Of a DNA stretch of 64,000 nt, positions 36,973 to 44,948 are shown one piece after another. The translations under genes and the position numbers were made by a program. The notes under the pieces are model-generated. The model worked only from the letters and a program-made list of their open reading frames with translations, was not told where the DNA came from and ran no database searches. This DNA comes from Sphingomonas albertensis (GTDB lineage: Bacteria > Pseudomonadota > Alphaproteobacteria > Sphingomonadales > Sphingomonadaceae). The stretch covers positions 1 through 64,000 of the forward strand of contig NZ_JACONT010000010.1 in the NCBI RefSeq assembly GCF_014358075.1, given 5' to 3'. Each line of letters opens with the position of its first letter. The first letter of the stretch is position 1.

Positions 36973-37219
36973 CTGGGCGGGTCCGCCGATAGCGGACGTC
37001 AACCTGTTGGCCGCGATGGATCGGGCGAGCTCTCCTCGATGCGAGCCAAGCCTCCACCTCGGCGAGGTCCCAAACCACGCACCGGGACGAGAGCGCAAAC
37101 CGCCGTGGAAACTCGCCTCGCTGTTCCATGCCGAAGATAGTGCTGTCGGCGAGCGGCACCATTTCTCTGAGTTGTTGGCGTCGGATGGTCCGGGTGAACG
37201 TCCCTTTTCCAGGCATTTC
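36962..37219 (-). CDS. AlpA-family phage/island regulator
   Basis: The product is a short, about 85-residue, DNA-binding protein of the AlpA type. LREMVPLADSTIFGMEQRGEFPRRFALSSRCVVWDLAEVEAWLASR matches the family's winged helix, in which a 'vplS-sTIyr-ek-GefP-r--l' helix-turn-helix precedes a 'W---eVeaWl' strand-helix. AlpA proteins activate excision genes of P4-like elements. GGAG precedes the chosen ATG; one six codons upstream is possible. It converges with the integrase gene and overlaps its end by 11 bases. Confidence 0.82.
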   Translation of the reverse strand, partial: EMPGKGTFTRTIRRQQLREMVPLADSTIFGMEQRGEFPRRFALSSRCVVWDLAEVEAWLASRRARPIHRGQQVDVRYRRTRPVKG

Positions 37220-37354
37220 CATGGGTCGACTCCGCAATCGTTGGGATTGTCAGCGACTGAAAGCGAATGTCGTGCGACGATGGAAGTTCTTAACCGCGAT
37301 CGGCGTAGTGTGGCGCAGGAAGACAGGGCCTCGGCGGGTTTCGGGATGGTTCGG

Positions 37355-37543
37355 TTACAAAGCGCGACCGAGGCGAGATTCCCGGCTCCGCATCAACCGA
37401 AAGAGCTCGGCTTGGTACAGCGCGTCGTGGAGTGCATCGTGATCGCCGTGGAGCTGGGGATTGATTTCTTCCGCGATGCGGCTTGAGCGGGTGTCCGTCC
37501 AAGTGCAACCCGACACACCCATCCAGAGCGCTTTGATGTCTAA
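37355..37543 (-). pseudogene. 3'-5' exonuclease-like C-terminal fragment
   Basis: The frame from [22 protein letters not shown] to [19 protein letters not shown] looks like the end of a DEDD-type 3'-5' exonuclease, where an HxAxxDAxxQAxLF block holds the last catalytic His and Asp. Everything upstream of LDIK belongs to a different reading frame and a different gene remnant, so the N-terminal part with the DxE motif is lost. It lies just beyond the AlpA gene inside the decayed cargo. Confidence 0.55.
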
Positions 37544-37688
37544 GCGCCGCCCGGTCTGCGCAGGCGGCGCAAAACGCCCGATAGTCGCCAATCGGGGTTG
37601 GCGACTGCGTTTTGCGACGATCAGGAGGCTGCCGTCCGAAATCACCTGTTTGTCGAACAGCTGTGATCACGACCGGTTTTCCGCACAT
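37542..37688 (-). pseudogene. Truncated copy of a small CxxC protein
   Basis: The frame contains [26 protein letters not shown], whose last 24 codons (37542-37613) align without gaps to the small open frame at 58054-58194 (KTQSQSRLHDKQVFCAACAERLAL). Differences within the FCAACA block fall mainly at third codon positions. Immediately after this block the DNA switches to an exonuclease-like fragment in another frame, so this copy was cut by a deletion or recombination. Confidence 0.5.
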
Positions 37689-38350
37689 CGGACTGCGGAA
37701 TAGCGATACTGGGAAGGATGCGGACCACCTGCTCCTGAGGAAGCGGGTAAAATACGCGCTGAGCGACATGGGACTGGCATTGGAGCCTTCCATCGAGCGT
37801 CCGATCGACGGGGCCTCCATGCGTCGGGAAGCGCTTGCACCGGCCTCGGAATTACTGATCCGCATGCCGCTTCCTGATCCGCCGCGCCAGCGGAACGGCA
37901 CCACCGCTGCCGCATTCGCGCTAACTTGAGCGTTCCATAACTTTTCTGCACACGGAGAGCTGGCGGCCCGCTGGTGCTATCTCGACAATACTACGTTTTG
38001 GCCAACCGGACACCCGGAACCTAATTTAGATTACTCACATAAAAGCGGCTGGTCGACTGTTCGCGGACCGCGGGCGCTTGGTACCGCCTGCTATATTCCA
38101 GTTATCTGCTCAGCAAGATGAAGAGCGTCGGCTAAAAAAGCACCGATTAGGCTCTCTCCACGCACATTTGCCAAATGCAGCGCCCACGCTATCGCTGCGT
38201 AGAGTGATAGCGCGTCTTGATCTTCGGGTTTTTCCATTACGCTATGGAAGCGCTATATTTTTCTTGCGCAACAATCTCGCTCTATACGAAACACTAAATC
38301 TGGAAACATATGTTTGGTCCAACCGCGTTGTTTAATGCGGTACTATCGGC
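37689..38350. other. Decayed, AT-richer stretch without a clear gene
   Basis: Several open frames exist on both strands, but none has recognisable motifs or consistent codon usage. Base composition falls from GC-rich to AT-rich after about 37940 (runs such as GAAACACTAAATCTGGAAACATATG), in contrast to the surrounding core genome. It looks like island debris plus the promoter region of the next gene. Confidence 0.4.
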
Positions 38351-38695
38351 ATGAAAAACGATCAGGACCGCGGCTTGGCCGCTGAAGACATTTTGGCGGT
38401 TTGCGCTCTACGCAAACGTCTATTCCCAAGCGATATATTCGACGAGCATGCGTGGAGCATGCTGCTCATCTTGTTCGTCGGTTACGTCAAAAACGAGATA
38501 ATTTCAGAGCAAGCCTTGATGACCCGCGCTGAGGTCAGCACGGCATCGGGCAGTAGATGGATAGCGCATCTAGTTGAAGAAGGACAAATTGAGCCAAGAC
38601 AGACTAACGACGTTGTAGCTCTGTCGAATGATGCCCTGACGAATTTACGAACGTTTCTTGATGAATCGCGCAATATTGTTGGCGGTGAAAAATAG
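38351..38695 (+). CDS. Small winged-helix regulator
   Basis: The product is a 114-residue protein. LRKRLFPSDIFDEHAWSMLLILFVGYVKNEIISEQALMTRAEVSTASGSRWIAHLVEEGQIE resembles the MarR-like winged helix of sphingomonad regulators, where an 'RxxlFp-dLF-epaWdmLLdLy' segment precedes the helix-turn-helix and 'TALRWIxxLexxGlv'. The usual basic wing and C-terminal extension look shortened. It is AT-richer than core genes and sits just before a broken Crp/Fnr gene. Confidence 0.65.
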   Translation: MKNDQDRGLAAEDILAVCALRKRLFPSDIFDEHAWSMLLILFVGYVKNEIISEQALMTRAEVSTASGSRWIAHLVEEGQIEPRQTNDVVALSNDALTNLRTFLDESRNIVGGEK

Positions 38696-38947
38696 GTCAC
38701 TTATGCTGATGTAAAGAACCGCACCTTTTCAACAGGCATTAAGTGTTTATTTCAGGCGCTTGACTATCTGTTATGTATATCCCATGCATAGACATATTTG
38801 TAAGCTCTTGGTATAAAACGTAATACTAAACCATATCCTATGATAGTTGTTATCGTATCGGCGCGCACTATATCTTAGCAGTGGATGCTTGAAACAGTAT
38901 CCTTTGAAGTGCGCGCAATTTTGCCCTGCATTTTGCAGGGGGCGTTA

Positions 38948-39621
38948 ATGCCAGATGATAATTCGGTGTCGCTAGCGCGAATGGTACAAAAGCTGGCGAC
39001 GCACTCGAGGCTGACCGATGATGATCGTGCCGTCTTGTTGAACCTGCCAAGAAGGTGCGATCGTTCGAACCCGGCAGCTATATGAACCGTGACAACGATC
39101 ATTCGACGCAATGCATCGTTCTTATTTCCGGCTTCGCCTTCCGCCACAAAATCAGCAAGGATGGCAAGCGCCAGATAGTATCCATTCACCTTGCAGGGGA
39201 AGTTATTAACCTACAAAGCCTTTTCCTCGAGGCAATGGATCACAACCTGCAAGCGCTTGCCAGATGCAGTGTAGTCCTAATTCCAATATCAGCTTTACGG
39301 TCTCTGATATTCGCGAGACCGCCAATATATGCGGCATTCATTATAAGAAGTATGGTGGAAGCATCCATTTACAGGGAATGGATACTGAATAACGGGTGGC
39401 GAGACGCCCGGGCACGAATTGCCCATATACTGTGCGAGTTTGCCGTCCGTTCAGACGCTCTTGGTATTAATCATGGAGGAATCTACAACTTGCCCATGAC
39501 TCAAGAGCAGATAGGCGACGCTGTCGGCCTGACGGCTGTGCACGTTAATCGCACCTTGAAATCTCTATCTAATGACGGTCTCATTACTCAAAGCGCGGAC
39601 TGTTCGGCACCCACTGCATAG
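38948..39621 (+). pseudogene. Crp/Fnr-type regulator with frameshift
   Basis: The first frame (38948 to about 39045) encodes SVSLARMVQKLATHSRLTDDDRAVLLNLP, a normal Crp/Fnr N-terminus. The sense then passes to another frame: VRSFEPGSYMNRDNDHSTQCIVLISGFAFRHKISKDGKRQIVSIHLAGEVINLQSLF, the cyclic-nucleotide-type barrel, and finally the helix-turn-helix MTQEQIGDAVGLTAVHVNRTLKSLSNDGLI. The switch lies near CTGCCAAGAAGGTGCG (39040-39056) and needs a one-base change. AGGGGG precedes the first ATG. Either the gene is inactivated, the sequence has an error, or the ribosome slips. An alternative start after the shift would lack part of the barrel. Confidence 0.75.
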
Positions 39622-39652
39622 GCCCTGATTGATCTCACAACGCTATACTGGC

Positions 39653-41620
39653 TCACCGAAGCCTGGCTTTTAGCCAATCGGTCTTGGATTGACTGGAGCG
39701 AAGCAGGATAGTTGTGTCAGCCATGCTCATCGGTTTTCCAAGGAAATAGCCTTGGGCATCCCGACACCCTAGTTTCTGTAGTGTCTCAAGGACCGAACGG
39801 CTTTCCACGCCTTCAGCGACCACGCTCAAATGCAGGCTGTCCGCAAGACGGATCATGGCCATAACCATACGGTAAGCGTTCTCGTCGGTGTCTACGTTGC
39901 GCACAAATGACTGATCGATCTTGAGCTTGTCGAACGGAAGCATGCCAAGATGCTGAAGCGAAGAGTAACCAGTTCCAAAGTCGTCGAGCGCGAGCAACAT
40001 ACCCTGGTTCTTTAATGACTCGATTATTCGTTGTGCCGCGACCGGATCAGAAATCAACGCGTTCTCGGTTATTTCCAGACTAATCCGACGCGATGGAAAC
40101 CCGCGTCGTGTAAGTACCGCAAGGACCTTTTCTGACAGCCATGGATCGCGGAATTGTACCGGGGAGACATTGATCGCGATTGTCAATTCAGACGGCCAGT
40201 TCGCAGCATCGACGCATACCTGCTCAAGAAGCTTCAGCATCAATTCGCCAATCAAGCCACATTCTTCGACGATCGGAATGAACTGCCCTGGACCGATGAT
40301 TTTGCCGTCGGCACGCTCCCACCTCGCCAACATTTCGAAACCTACAATGCATCCGGAGGCAAGATTCACTATCGGTTGATAATATGGCCGAAACGCATCG
40401 CTACACAGGTCAATGCGCATGTCACTCTCAAGGGCAGCGCGATCAGCAAGCGACTGCCCCATGCTCGGTTCAAAGATGCTGTACCTGGAACGGCCGCGCG
40501 ATTTGGCGTCGTACATGGCAATGTCTGCGTACTGCATCAGGCTCTCTCGGCCGTCAGCGTCAAACGGAAATTGGGAGATTCCGATACTGGCGCTGATGTG
40601 GTGCAGGAATCCATCGATCGAAAACGGCGTGGACATAGCCTGTATCAGTTGGTCTGCCAGATCTCGTGCGGCCCGGTTATTCGCAATCTCCGACACCACA
40701 GCGAATTCATCACCGCCCAACCGAAAAGCGCTGCCGGACTGCCCGACGATTGCCCTTAATCGGCCTGCGACGCCCTGCAAAAGCTTGTCCCCAGCGCCGT
40801 GGCCATGGGCGTCGTTTACACCTTTGAAACGATCAAGATCGAGCAGTAGAAGGTGCGTCTTCGAGGCATGCTCCTGTCGCGACGTCAACATATCTAGTTG
40901 CTCAATAAGCGCGCGACGGTTTTGTAGACCTGTCAATGGGTCTTGGTATGCCAGTTCCTGCGCCGTGCGTTCCGCAGAGCGTGCTCGGTCTTGTTCAAAC
41001 CGCATGTCGGATCGCGCCTGCAGGCCATGCTTAAACCCGGCATGACTCGTCGACAAAGTTCGTAAGATCAGCAGTGTTACAATAAGAAAGTTTATACCGA
41101 TGCTGGTCAATGACCAGCTCGGGGAAGATAATAGACGGAGGGTTACGGGCATAATGCCAAAAAGGACTACGAAATACCCGGCGAGGGGAAGGGCCTGCAG
41201 GCAGAAGCAACAGCTGATTGCGCCGACAAATACGTAAAGCGCGATTGATACGCTGCGAATAGGATCGCCTTCGGAGAAAAGCAGCGCTCCCCAGCTCCCA
41301 AATATAATACTCAAAAGAGCGGCAGTTATTATAGTACCTCGAAGGTACGATTGAACATCCTCAGGCGTCGCAACGATTGCTCTGCGGCGTACCCATATCA
41401 CGGCGCGAGCGACGATCGCGGCCGACAACGCCACTGGAATACCAAAGCTCATTCCCAGCGGGACGTCGCGAAAGGTATCGATCCCTAGGAAGAGTACATT
41501 GATGAACATCAGCGCGTACATCAGTGGAATCTGACGACGTAACGTGGCGTATTGCTCGATTAAAAGTTCACTCGAATGCCGCCTTTTATTCGGCACTAAG
41601 CTAGACAGCCAATCGCGCAT
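39653..41620 (-). CDS. Membrane diguanylate cyclase/phosphodiesterase (GGDEF-EAL)
   Basis: The 655-residue product has six or so membrane helices up to residue 195, starting LMYALMFINVLFLGIDTF, a short linker helix, then GGDEF (LAYQDPLTGLQNRRALIEQL... FRLGGDEFAVV) at about 220-380 and EAL at about 395-645. The EAL signature reads FEMLARW, and later blocks ISLEITENAL, LALDDFGTGYSSLQHL and LKIDQSFV are present, so phosphodiesterase activity is plausible. GGDEF is intact. It would make or break cyclic di-GMP. It converges with the Crp/Fnr remnant. Confidence 0.93.
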   Translation of the reverse strand: MRDWLSSLVPNKRRHSSELLIEQYATLRRQIPLMYALMFINVLFLGIDTFRDVPLGMSFGIPVALSAAIVARAVIWVRRRAIVATPEDVQSYLRGTIITAALLSIIFGSWGALLFSEGDPIRSVSIALYVFVGAISCCFCLQALPLAGYFVVLFGIMPVTLRLLSSPSWSLTSIGINFLIVTLLILRTLSTSHAGFKHGLQARSDMRFEQDRARSAERTAQELAYQDPLTGLQNRRALIEQLDMLTSRQEHASKTHLLLLDLDRFKGVNDAHGHGAGDKLLQGVAGRLRAIVGQSGSAFRLGGDEFAVVSEIANNRAARDLADQLIQAMSTPFSIDGFLHHISASIGISQFPFDADGRESLMQYADIAMYDAKSRGRSRYSIFEPSMGQSLADRAALESDMRIDLCSDAFRPYYQPIVNLASGCIVGFEMLARWERADGKIIGPGQFIPIVEECGLIGELMLKLLEQVCVDAANWPSELTIAINVSPVQFRDPWLSEKVLAVLTRRGFPSRRISLEITENALISDPVAAQRIIESLKNQGMLLALDDFGTGYSSLQHLGMLPFDKLKIDQSFVRNVDTDENAYRMVMAMIRLADSLHLSVVAEGVESRSVLETLQKLGCRDAQGYFLGKPMSMADTTILLRSSQSKTDWLKARLR

Positions 41621-41836
41621 AATATTTTTAATTCCTTGGGGCCGCTCCTAAGTGAGACATCTTTCGAATTCATTTATGATAACGCTCTAACCCGTGATCT
41701 CAATCAACTCGTAGATATGTCGACGGGGTATCGTAAAAAGGACCGGTGAGGACCTATTATCGGTCTGGGACAATTGGCTGGCTACGCAAGCCGTTCGGTT
41801 GTTAGAGAGTCTAGGTTATCAGGCGTGGTTCTTTGG

Positions 41837-41992
41837 TCAGTCGGGCTCGGTTGGCGGTTCCCCGTGTGCGATGCGGTCAGCCAGAATCTGCATCGGCAAA
41901 CTCAGGTGAGCGCTAATCAGATGATCTTCCTGTGTATCGGCTATGTCGAGCGCAACCTGAAGGTGCGCAAGCAGCGCTTTTGCGTTTTCCAT
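41837..41992 (-). CDS. Small hypothetical protein, helical
   Basis: The product is a 51-residue protein, MENAKALLAHLQVALDIADTQEDHL followed by ISAHLSLPMQILADRI and an acidic tail. A helix-turn-helix hairpin of this type (hLxxALxxAxxxxdxLvxAhLxxAixiL) recurs in sphingomonad genomes, though I know no function. GGAG precedes the ATG; an in-frame ATG ten codons upstream is possible. An overlapping open frame on the other strand lacks any pattern. Confidence 0.55.
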   Translation of the reverse strand: MENAKALLAHLQVALDIADTQEDHLISAHLSLPMQILADRIAHGEPPTEPD

Positions 41993-42437
41993 TGAGATCT
42001 CCGAAAGGCGAAGACTTTCCAAGTGCCCTCGGTTGCCGTCACGCCATGAAATGGGGCGGCAATATCTCGGTGTAACATGGATTAAGAATTATTGCATCTC
42101 GGAATGCGTGGAACGTTTGTTCCCAGCGCACCCTTGCATCGGTCTCATACTGGCGAGATCGATTCCTACGTGGTCATTTTCTGCGCGCGAACCGAAGCAG
42201 CGGTAATGTTCTCCGCCTTCGACGCCGTGACAAGGCGATTATGGGCAGGGCTGCTTGCCATTGGGGGGGCTAAATCCGCTTCCAGGGTTACCGAAAAGCT
42301 CCCGTGCAACTGAGCTGTCTGATCGAAACCGCGCAGGTTGCCAACGTCTGCCAATCCGGTTGCCATACCCCACCTTGAGACCATCGGACCTATGGGCGTT
42401 AGCATGTGTTGGTACGCTTCACGACAAGGAACCCCAC
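41993..42437. other. Intergenic, no gene recognised
   Basis: Short open frames occur on both strands, but none shows motifs or coding-like composition. The right part should contain the promoter of the DUF937 gene at 42438. Confidence 0.35.
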
Positions 42438-42962
42438 ATGAACCTCAATGACATACTGCCGGATGGTGGCATCGATGCACTTGCTGCCCAACTTGGCATA
42501 CCGCGTGACCAAGCCCAGCGTGGCGCTGAGGCGTTGCTGCCGTCGGTTCTAGGCGGCATGGGAAACAACGCGGAGCAGTTGGATACTCGTGTGAACTCAC
42601 TCGGCGGCGCAGATCTCGCAACTAATGTGCTGGGCAACGAGCCAACCGCGATCGATCGCGGTAATCAGATCCTCGGCGGTATCTTCGGATCGAAGGACGG
42701 TAGCCGTGAGGTCGCCAACAACGCAGCGCAGGGCAGCGGCCTGACGCCCGAGCTTCTGAAGCAGATGCTACCGATCCTGGTGATGCTCGTAGCAGGTCAT
42801 CTCACGGGGCGCTCCAGCGGGCAGCAGGGCGGTCTAGGCGGGATCCTGGGATCTGTACTTGGTAGCCTTGGCAGTGCTGGAGCCGCTGACACGGCGCCCG
42901 GGGGCGGTCTTGGTGGCGGTCTGGGAGGTATTCTTGGTTCCGTCTTTGGCGAGCGGCGATAG
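42438..42962 (+). CDS. YidB-like DUF937 protein with Gly-rich tail
   Basis: The product is 174 residues. The N-terminal DUF937-type helical domain (NDILPDGGIDALAAQLGIPRDQAQRGAEALLPSVLGGMG) is followed by a second half with LLKQMLPILVMLVAGHLTGR. The C-terminus is a glycine-rich repeat: GGLGGILGSVLGSLG and GGLGGGLGGILGSVFG. YidB-type proteins have no established biochemical role. The Gly/Leu/Ile repeat could be membrane-associated or aggregation-prone. AAGGA precedes the ATG. A small membrane protein gene follows on the same strand. Confidence 0.8.
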   Translation: MNLNDILPDGGIDALAAQLGIPRDQAQRGAEALLPSVLGGMGNNAEQLDTRVNSLGGADLATNVLGNEPTAIDRGNQILGGIFGSKDGSREVANNAAQGSGLTPELLKQMLPILVMLVAGHLTGRSSGQQGGLGGILGSVLGSLGSAGAADTAPGGGLGGGLGGILGSVFGERR

Positions 42963-43084
42963 GGCTGTCCGGTCCGAGACGGCTGCGGCCGATCGAGCCG
43001 GCGTGTCTAAAAAAGCCGGAACATCGCAGCAAGGTGGTTCCAACAGAGCGCCGACGTTGGAAGCCTAACCGGGGAACGCATGTG

Positions 43085-43294
43085 ATGCGGAGACGAGGAA
43101 ACAAGCGGGCCGGCCCTGTGGCGATTATCATCTTCGCGATGATCGTGGTTCTCGTCGTGACGATTTGCTGGCTGGTCGCAAAGAGCGTCCAGAACGAACC
43201 GAACGGCCCGCCGCGAGGTAGTCAGACACTCCAAGCACAAGCGGCGCAAGGAACGGTAGCTACGGCGCCCCCGGAAACGGGGTCTGCCCCTTAA
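43085..43294 (+). CDS. Small single-pass membrane protein
   Basis: The product is about 69 residues: a basic N-terminus (MRRRGNKRAGP), one strong membrane helix (VAIIIFAMIVVLVVTICWLVA) and a short hydrophilic Gln/Ala/Pro-rich tail (about 35 residues). Charge bias places the tail outside the cytoplasm. I recognise no family. It ends in front of a shared bidirectional terminator. Confidence 0.6.
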   Translation: MRRRGNKRAGPVAIIIFAMIVVLVVTICWLVAKSVQNEPNGPPRGSQTLQAQAAQGTVATAPPETGSAP

Positions 43295-43317
43295 TGTCGG
43301 GAGCGTGTCGATCCAAG

Positions 43318-43354
43318 TCCGGAGGGAACCGCACAGCGTGCAGATCCCTCCGGA
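43318..43354. terminator. Bidirectional terminator-like inverted repeat
   Basis: Ten-base perfect arms TCCGGAGGGA/TCCCTCCGGA enclose 17 bases, exactly between a rightward gene (ends 43294) and a leftward gene (ends 43364). ATTGTGT follows on the plus strand. Placement between converging genes suggests termination from both sides. Confidence 0.75.
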
Positions 43355-43363
43355 TTGTGTGAG

Positions 43364-43774
43364 TTAGTTACGCAGGCTGTCTGGAACGATACCGCCGTTC
43401 TCAGCGAGCTTCTGCATCACGGCCTTGTGAAGGGCGATGTTTTGCTCAGCCGAGCCGTCGGCTGCGGCGTGGACGTTCAGTTCGCTCGCGAGCTCCTTGC
43501 GTGCCGTCAGACTGGAATCAAGGTCCAGCAGCTTCAGAAGGTCGACAATCGAGCTCTGATAGTTGCCGCCGCCATCCTTCATCGACGCCATCTCGGAAAG
43601 GACCGCGCCGACATCGACGGACTGCTGAGGCGCCGTTGGGACGGGCTGAGCGGTAGCGGTTGGCGCGGCTTGTGGTGCAGCCTGCGGTGCAGCTGCAGGA
43701 GACTGAGCTGGCGCAGCAGCCGGCGCGGCCTTGTGGTGAAAAACCTTGTTCATGATCGTGCTGAAGATGCTCAT
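43364..43774 (-). CDS. DUF3597 family protein
   Basis: The product is 136 residues. It starts MSIFSTIMNKVFHHKAAP, continues with an Ala/Pro/Gln-rich linker (residues 17-50) and ends in a compact helical domain (VDVGAVLSEMASMKDGGGNYQSSIVDLLKLLDLDSSLTARKELASELNV) typical of DUF3597. The domain resembles LysM-associated or peptidoglycan-linked small helical domains in other bacteria; its role is unproven. It diverges from the DUF4142 lipoprotein gene. Confidence 0.85.
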   Translation of the reverse strand: MSIFSTIMNKVFHHKAAPAAAPAQSPAAAPQAAPQAAPTATAQPVPTAPQQSVDVGAVLSEMASMKDGGGNYQSSIVDLLKLLDLDSSLTARKELASELNVHAAADGSAEQNIALHKAVMQKLAENGGIVPDSLRN

Positions 43775-43927
43775 TGCCGTATCCCAATAAGGCCGGCAGC
43801 TGTGCCGGCAGACATCCAGAACGAACGCGCGTTACGATCGGTCCGGAGCTTGTTGCTGGGCCGGAACGGTCCCTCGAAGGCACGCGTTGAGCGGGCAGCG
43901 GCAATATGCGAGCAGATGGAGACGATG

Positions 43928-44518
43928 ATGAACTTCAAGACCCTGGCACTGGTATCGGTAGCGGCACTGTCATTGGCCGCATGCGGCAAGAAGGCCGAAG
44001 ATTCGACCGCCGTCGATAACGGCACCTATGCCAACACGACTGCCATGGACGTGAACGCGGCTAATACCAATGATACCATGGCAGTACCCGCCTCGGGTGG
44101 GCAGGCTTTCGTAAACATGGCGGCTGCAAGCGATGCGTTCGAGATCGAGAGCTCGAAGCTGGCTGAAACCAACGGAGCATCTGCTGCAGTGAAGAAGTTC
44201 GCTGGTCAGATGATCACCGCTCATGAGGGTTCGACAGCGAAGCTGAAGGCACTGACGGCAACGCTGTCGCCAGCCTTGACACCCAACCCGGCACTCAACG
44301 CTGAGCAGCAGCAGAAGCTTGCTGACCTGAAGACCAAGCAGGGCACCGCCTTTGACACGGCGTATGCGGCTGCTCAGGTGGCAGGGCATCAGAAGACCCT
44401 CGATACGCTCAAGGGTTATGCAGCAACCGGTGGTGTGCCCGAGCTGAAGACGTTCGCCTCGGGCTTGGCACCGACGGTTGCCGCTCATCTTAACATGGCC
44501 AAGTCGCTCAAGTCGTAA
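43928..44518 (+). CDS. DUF4142 lipoprotein
   Basis: The product is a 196-residue exported protein with a lipobox (LSLAACGKK), so it should be anchored by a lipid at Cys20 or so. The DUF4142 domain is a ferritin-like four-helix bundle (FVNMAAASDAFEIESSKLAETNGASAAVKKFAGQMITAHEGSTAKLKAL). GGAG is correctly spaced for the ATG at 43928; ATGs at 43916 and 43925 are alternatives. A strong terminator follows. Such proteins are often stress-induced envelope proteins. Confidence 0.88.
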   Translation: MNFKTLALVSVAALSLAACGKKAEDSTAVDNGTYANTTAMDVNAANTNDTMAVPASGGQAFVNMAAASDAFEIESSKLAETNGASAAVKKFAGQMITAHEGSTAKLKALTATLSPALTPNPALNAEQQQKLADLKTKQGTAFDTAYAAAQVAGHQKTLDTLKGYAATGGVPELKTFASGLAPTVAAHLNMAKSLKS

Positions 44519-44544
44519 GGTCGCGTTTGAGACGATGAGGTTCG

Positions 44545-44581
44545 AAGCCCAGCGGTGCAGCACATATGCCCCGCTGGGCTT
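44545..44581 (+). terminator. Intrinsic terminator after DUF4142 gene
   Basis: An eleven-base perfect stem AAGCCCAGCGG/CCGCTGGGCTT with a 15-base loop lies 27 bases after the stop codon and runs into TTTGCC. It is the clearest intrinsic terminator in this region. Confidence 0.8.
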
Positions 44582-44948
44582 TGCCGGTTCGCAGTTCAAG
44601 GGAGAGACAACGCAAAATGCTTTGCGCGGGTCTCGACCTGACCGATACGCTGGTCGGGCTAAGAAGGTTTCTGCAAGAGTAGTGGGAACAACATTGCTTT
44701 CTGCAGCAGTATAGGGGCTGGTGGCCAAGAGGTTCCCGCTGATAGGCCAGATGCGGCACAAATCCGATAGGCCTTGCCGTCAGATGTTAATACACTCGCC
44801 TTCACAGCGATCGCTCTGCCTGCCCTTAGCCCTGCGCCATCGGCCAATATTTTATGAATTTAGGCCTTGCTGTCGCATGCCCCGGCTTCCCACGTCAGTT
44901 CGATGCCGTTACGACAATGCGATCTTATGGTTGGGGAACTGGGGGCGA
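44582..44948. other. Intergenic, no gene recognised
   Basis: No convincing frame is present in these 367 bases. An open extension upstream of the next gene lacks coding character. Confidence 0.4.

Noticed and set aside
36902..37486. A 194-codon rightward frame after the integrase
   Set aside because: It overlaps the AlpA-type gene and the exonuclease fragment on the other strand, both of which have family patterns; this frame has none and starts inside the integrase.
38078..38335. An 85-codon rightward frame before the winged-helix gene
   Set aside because: No ribosome site, no motif, composition changes within the frame; more likely intergenic debris.
41774..41995. A 73-codon rightward frame opposite the small helical protein
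   Set aside because: The leftward frame has a ribosome site and amphipathic-helix pattern; the rightward one does not.
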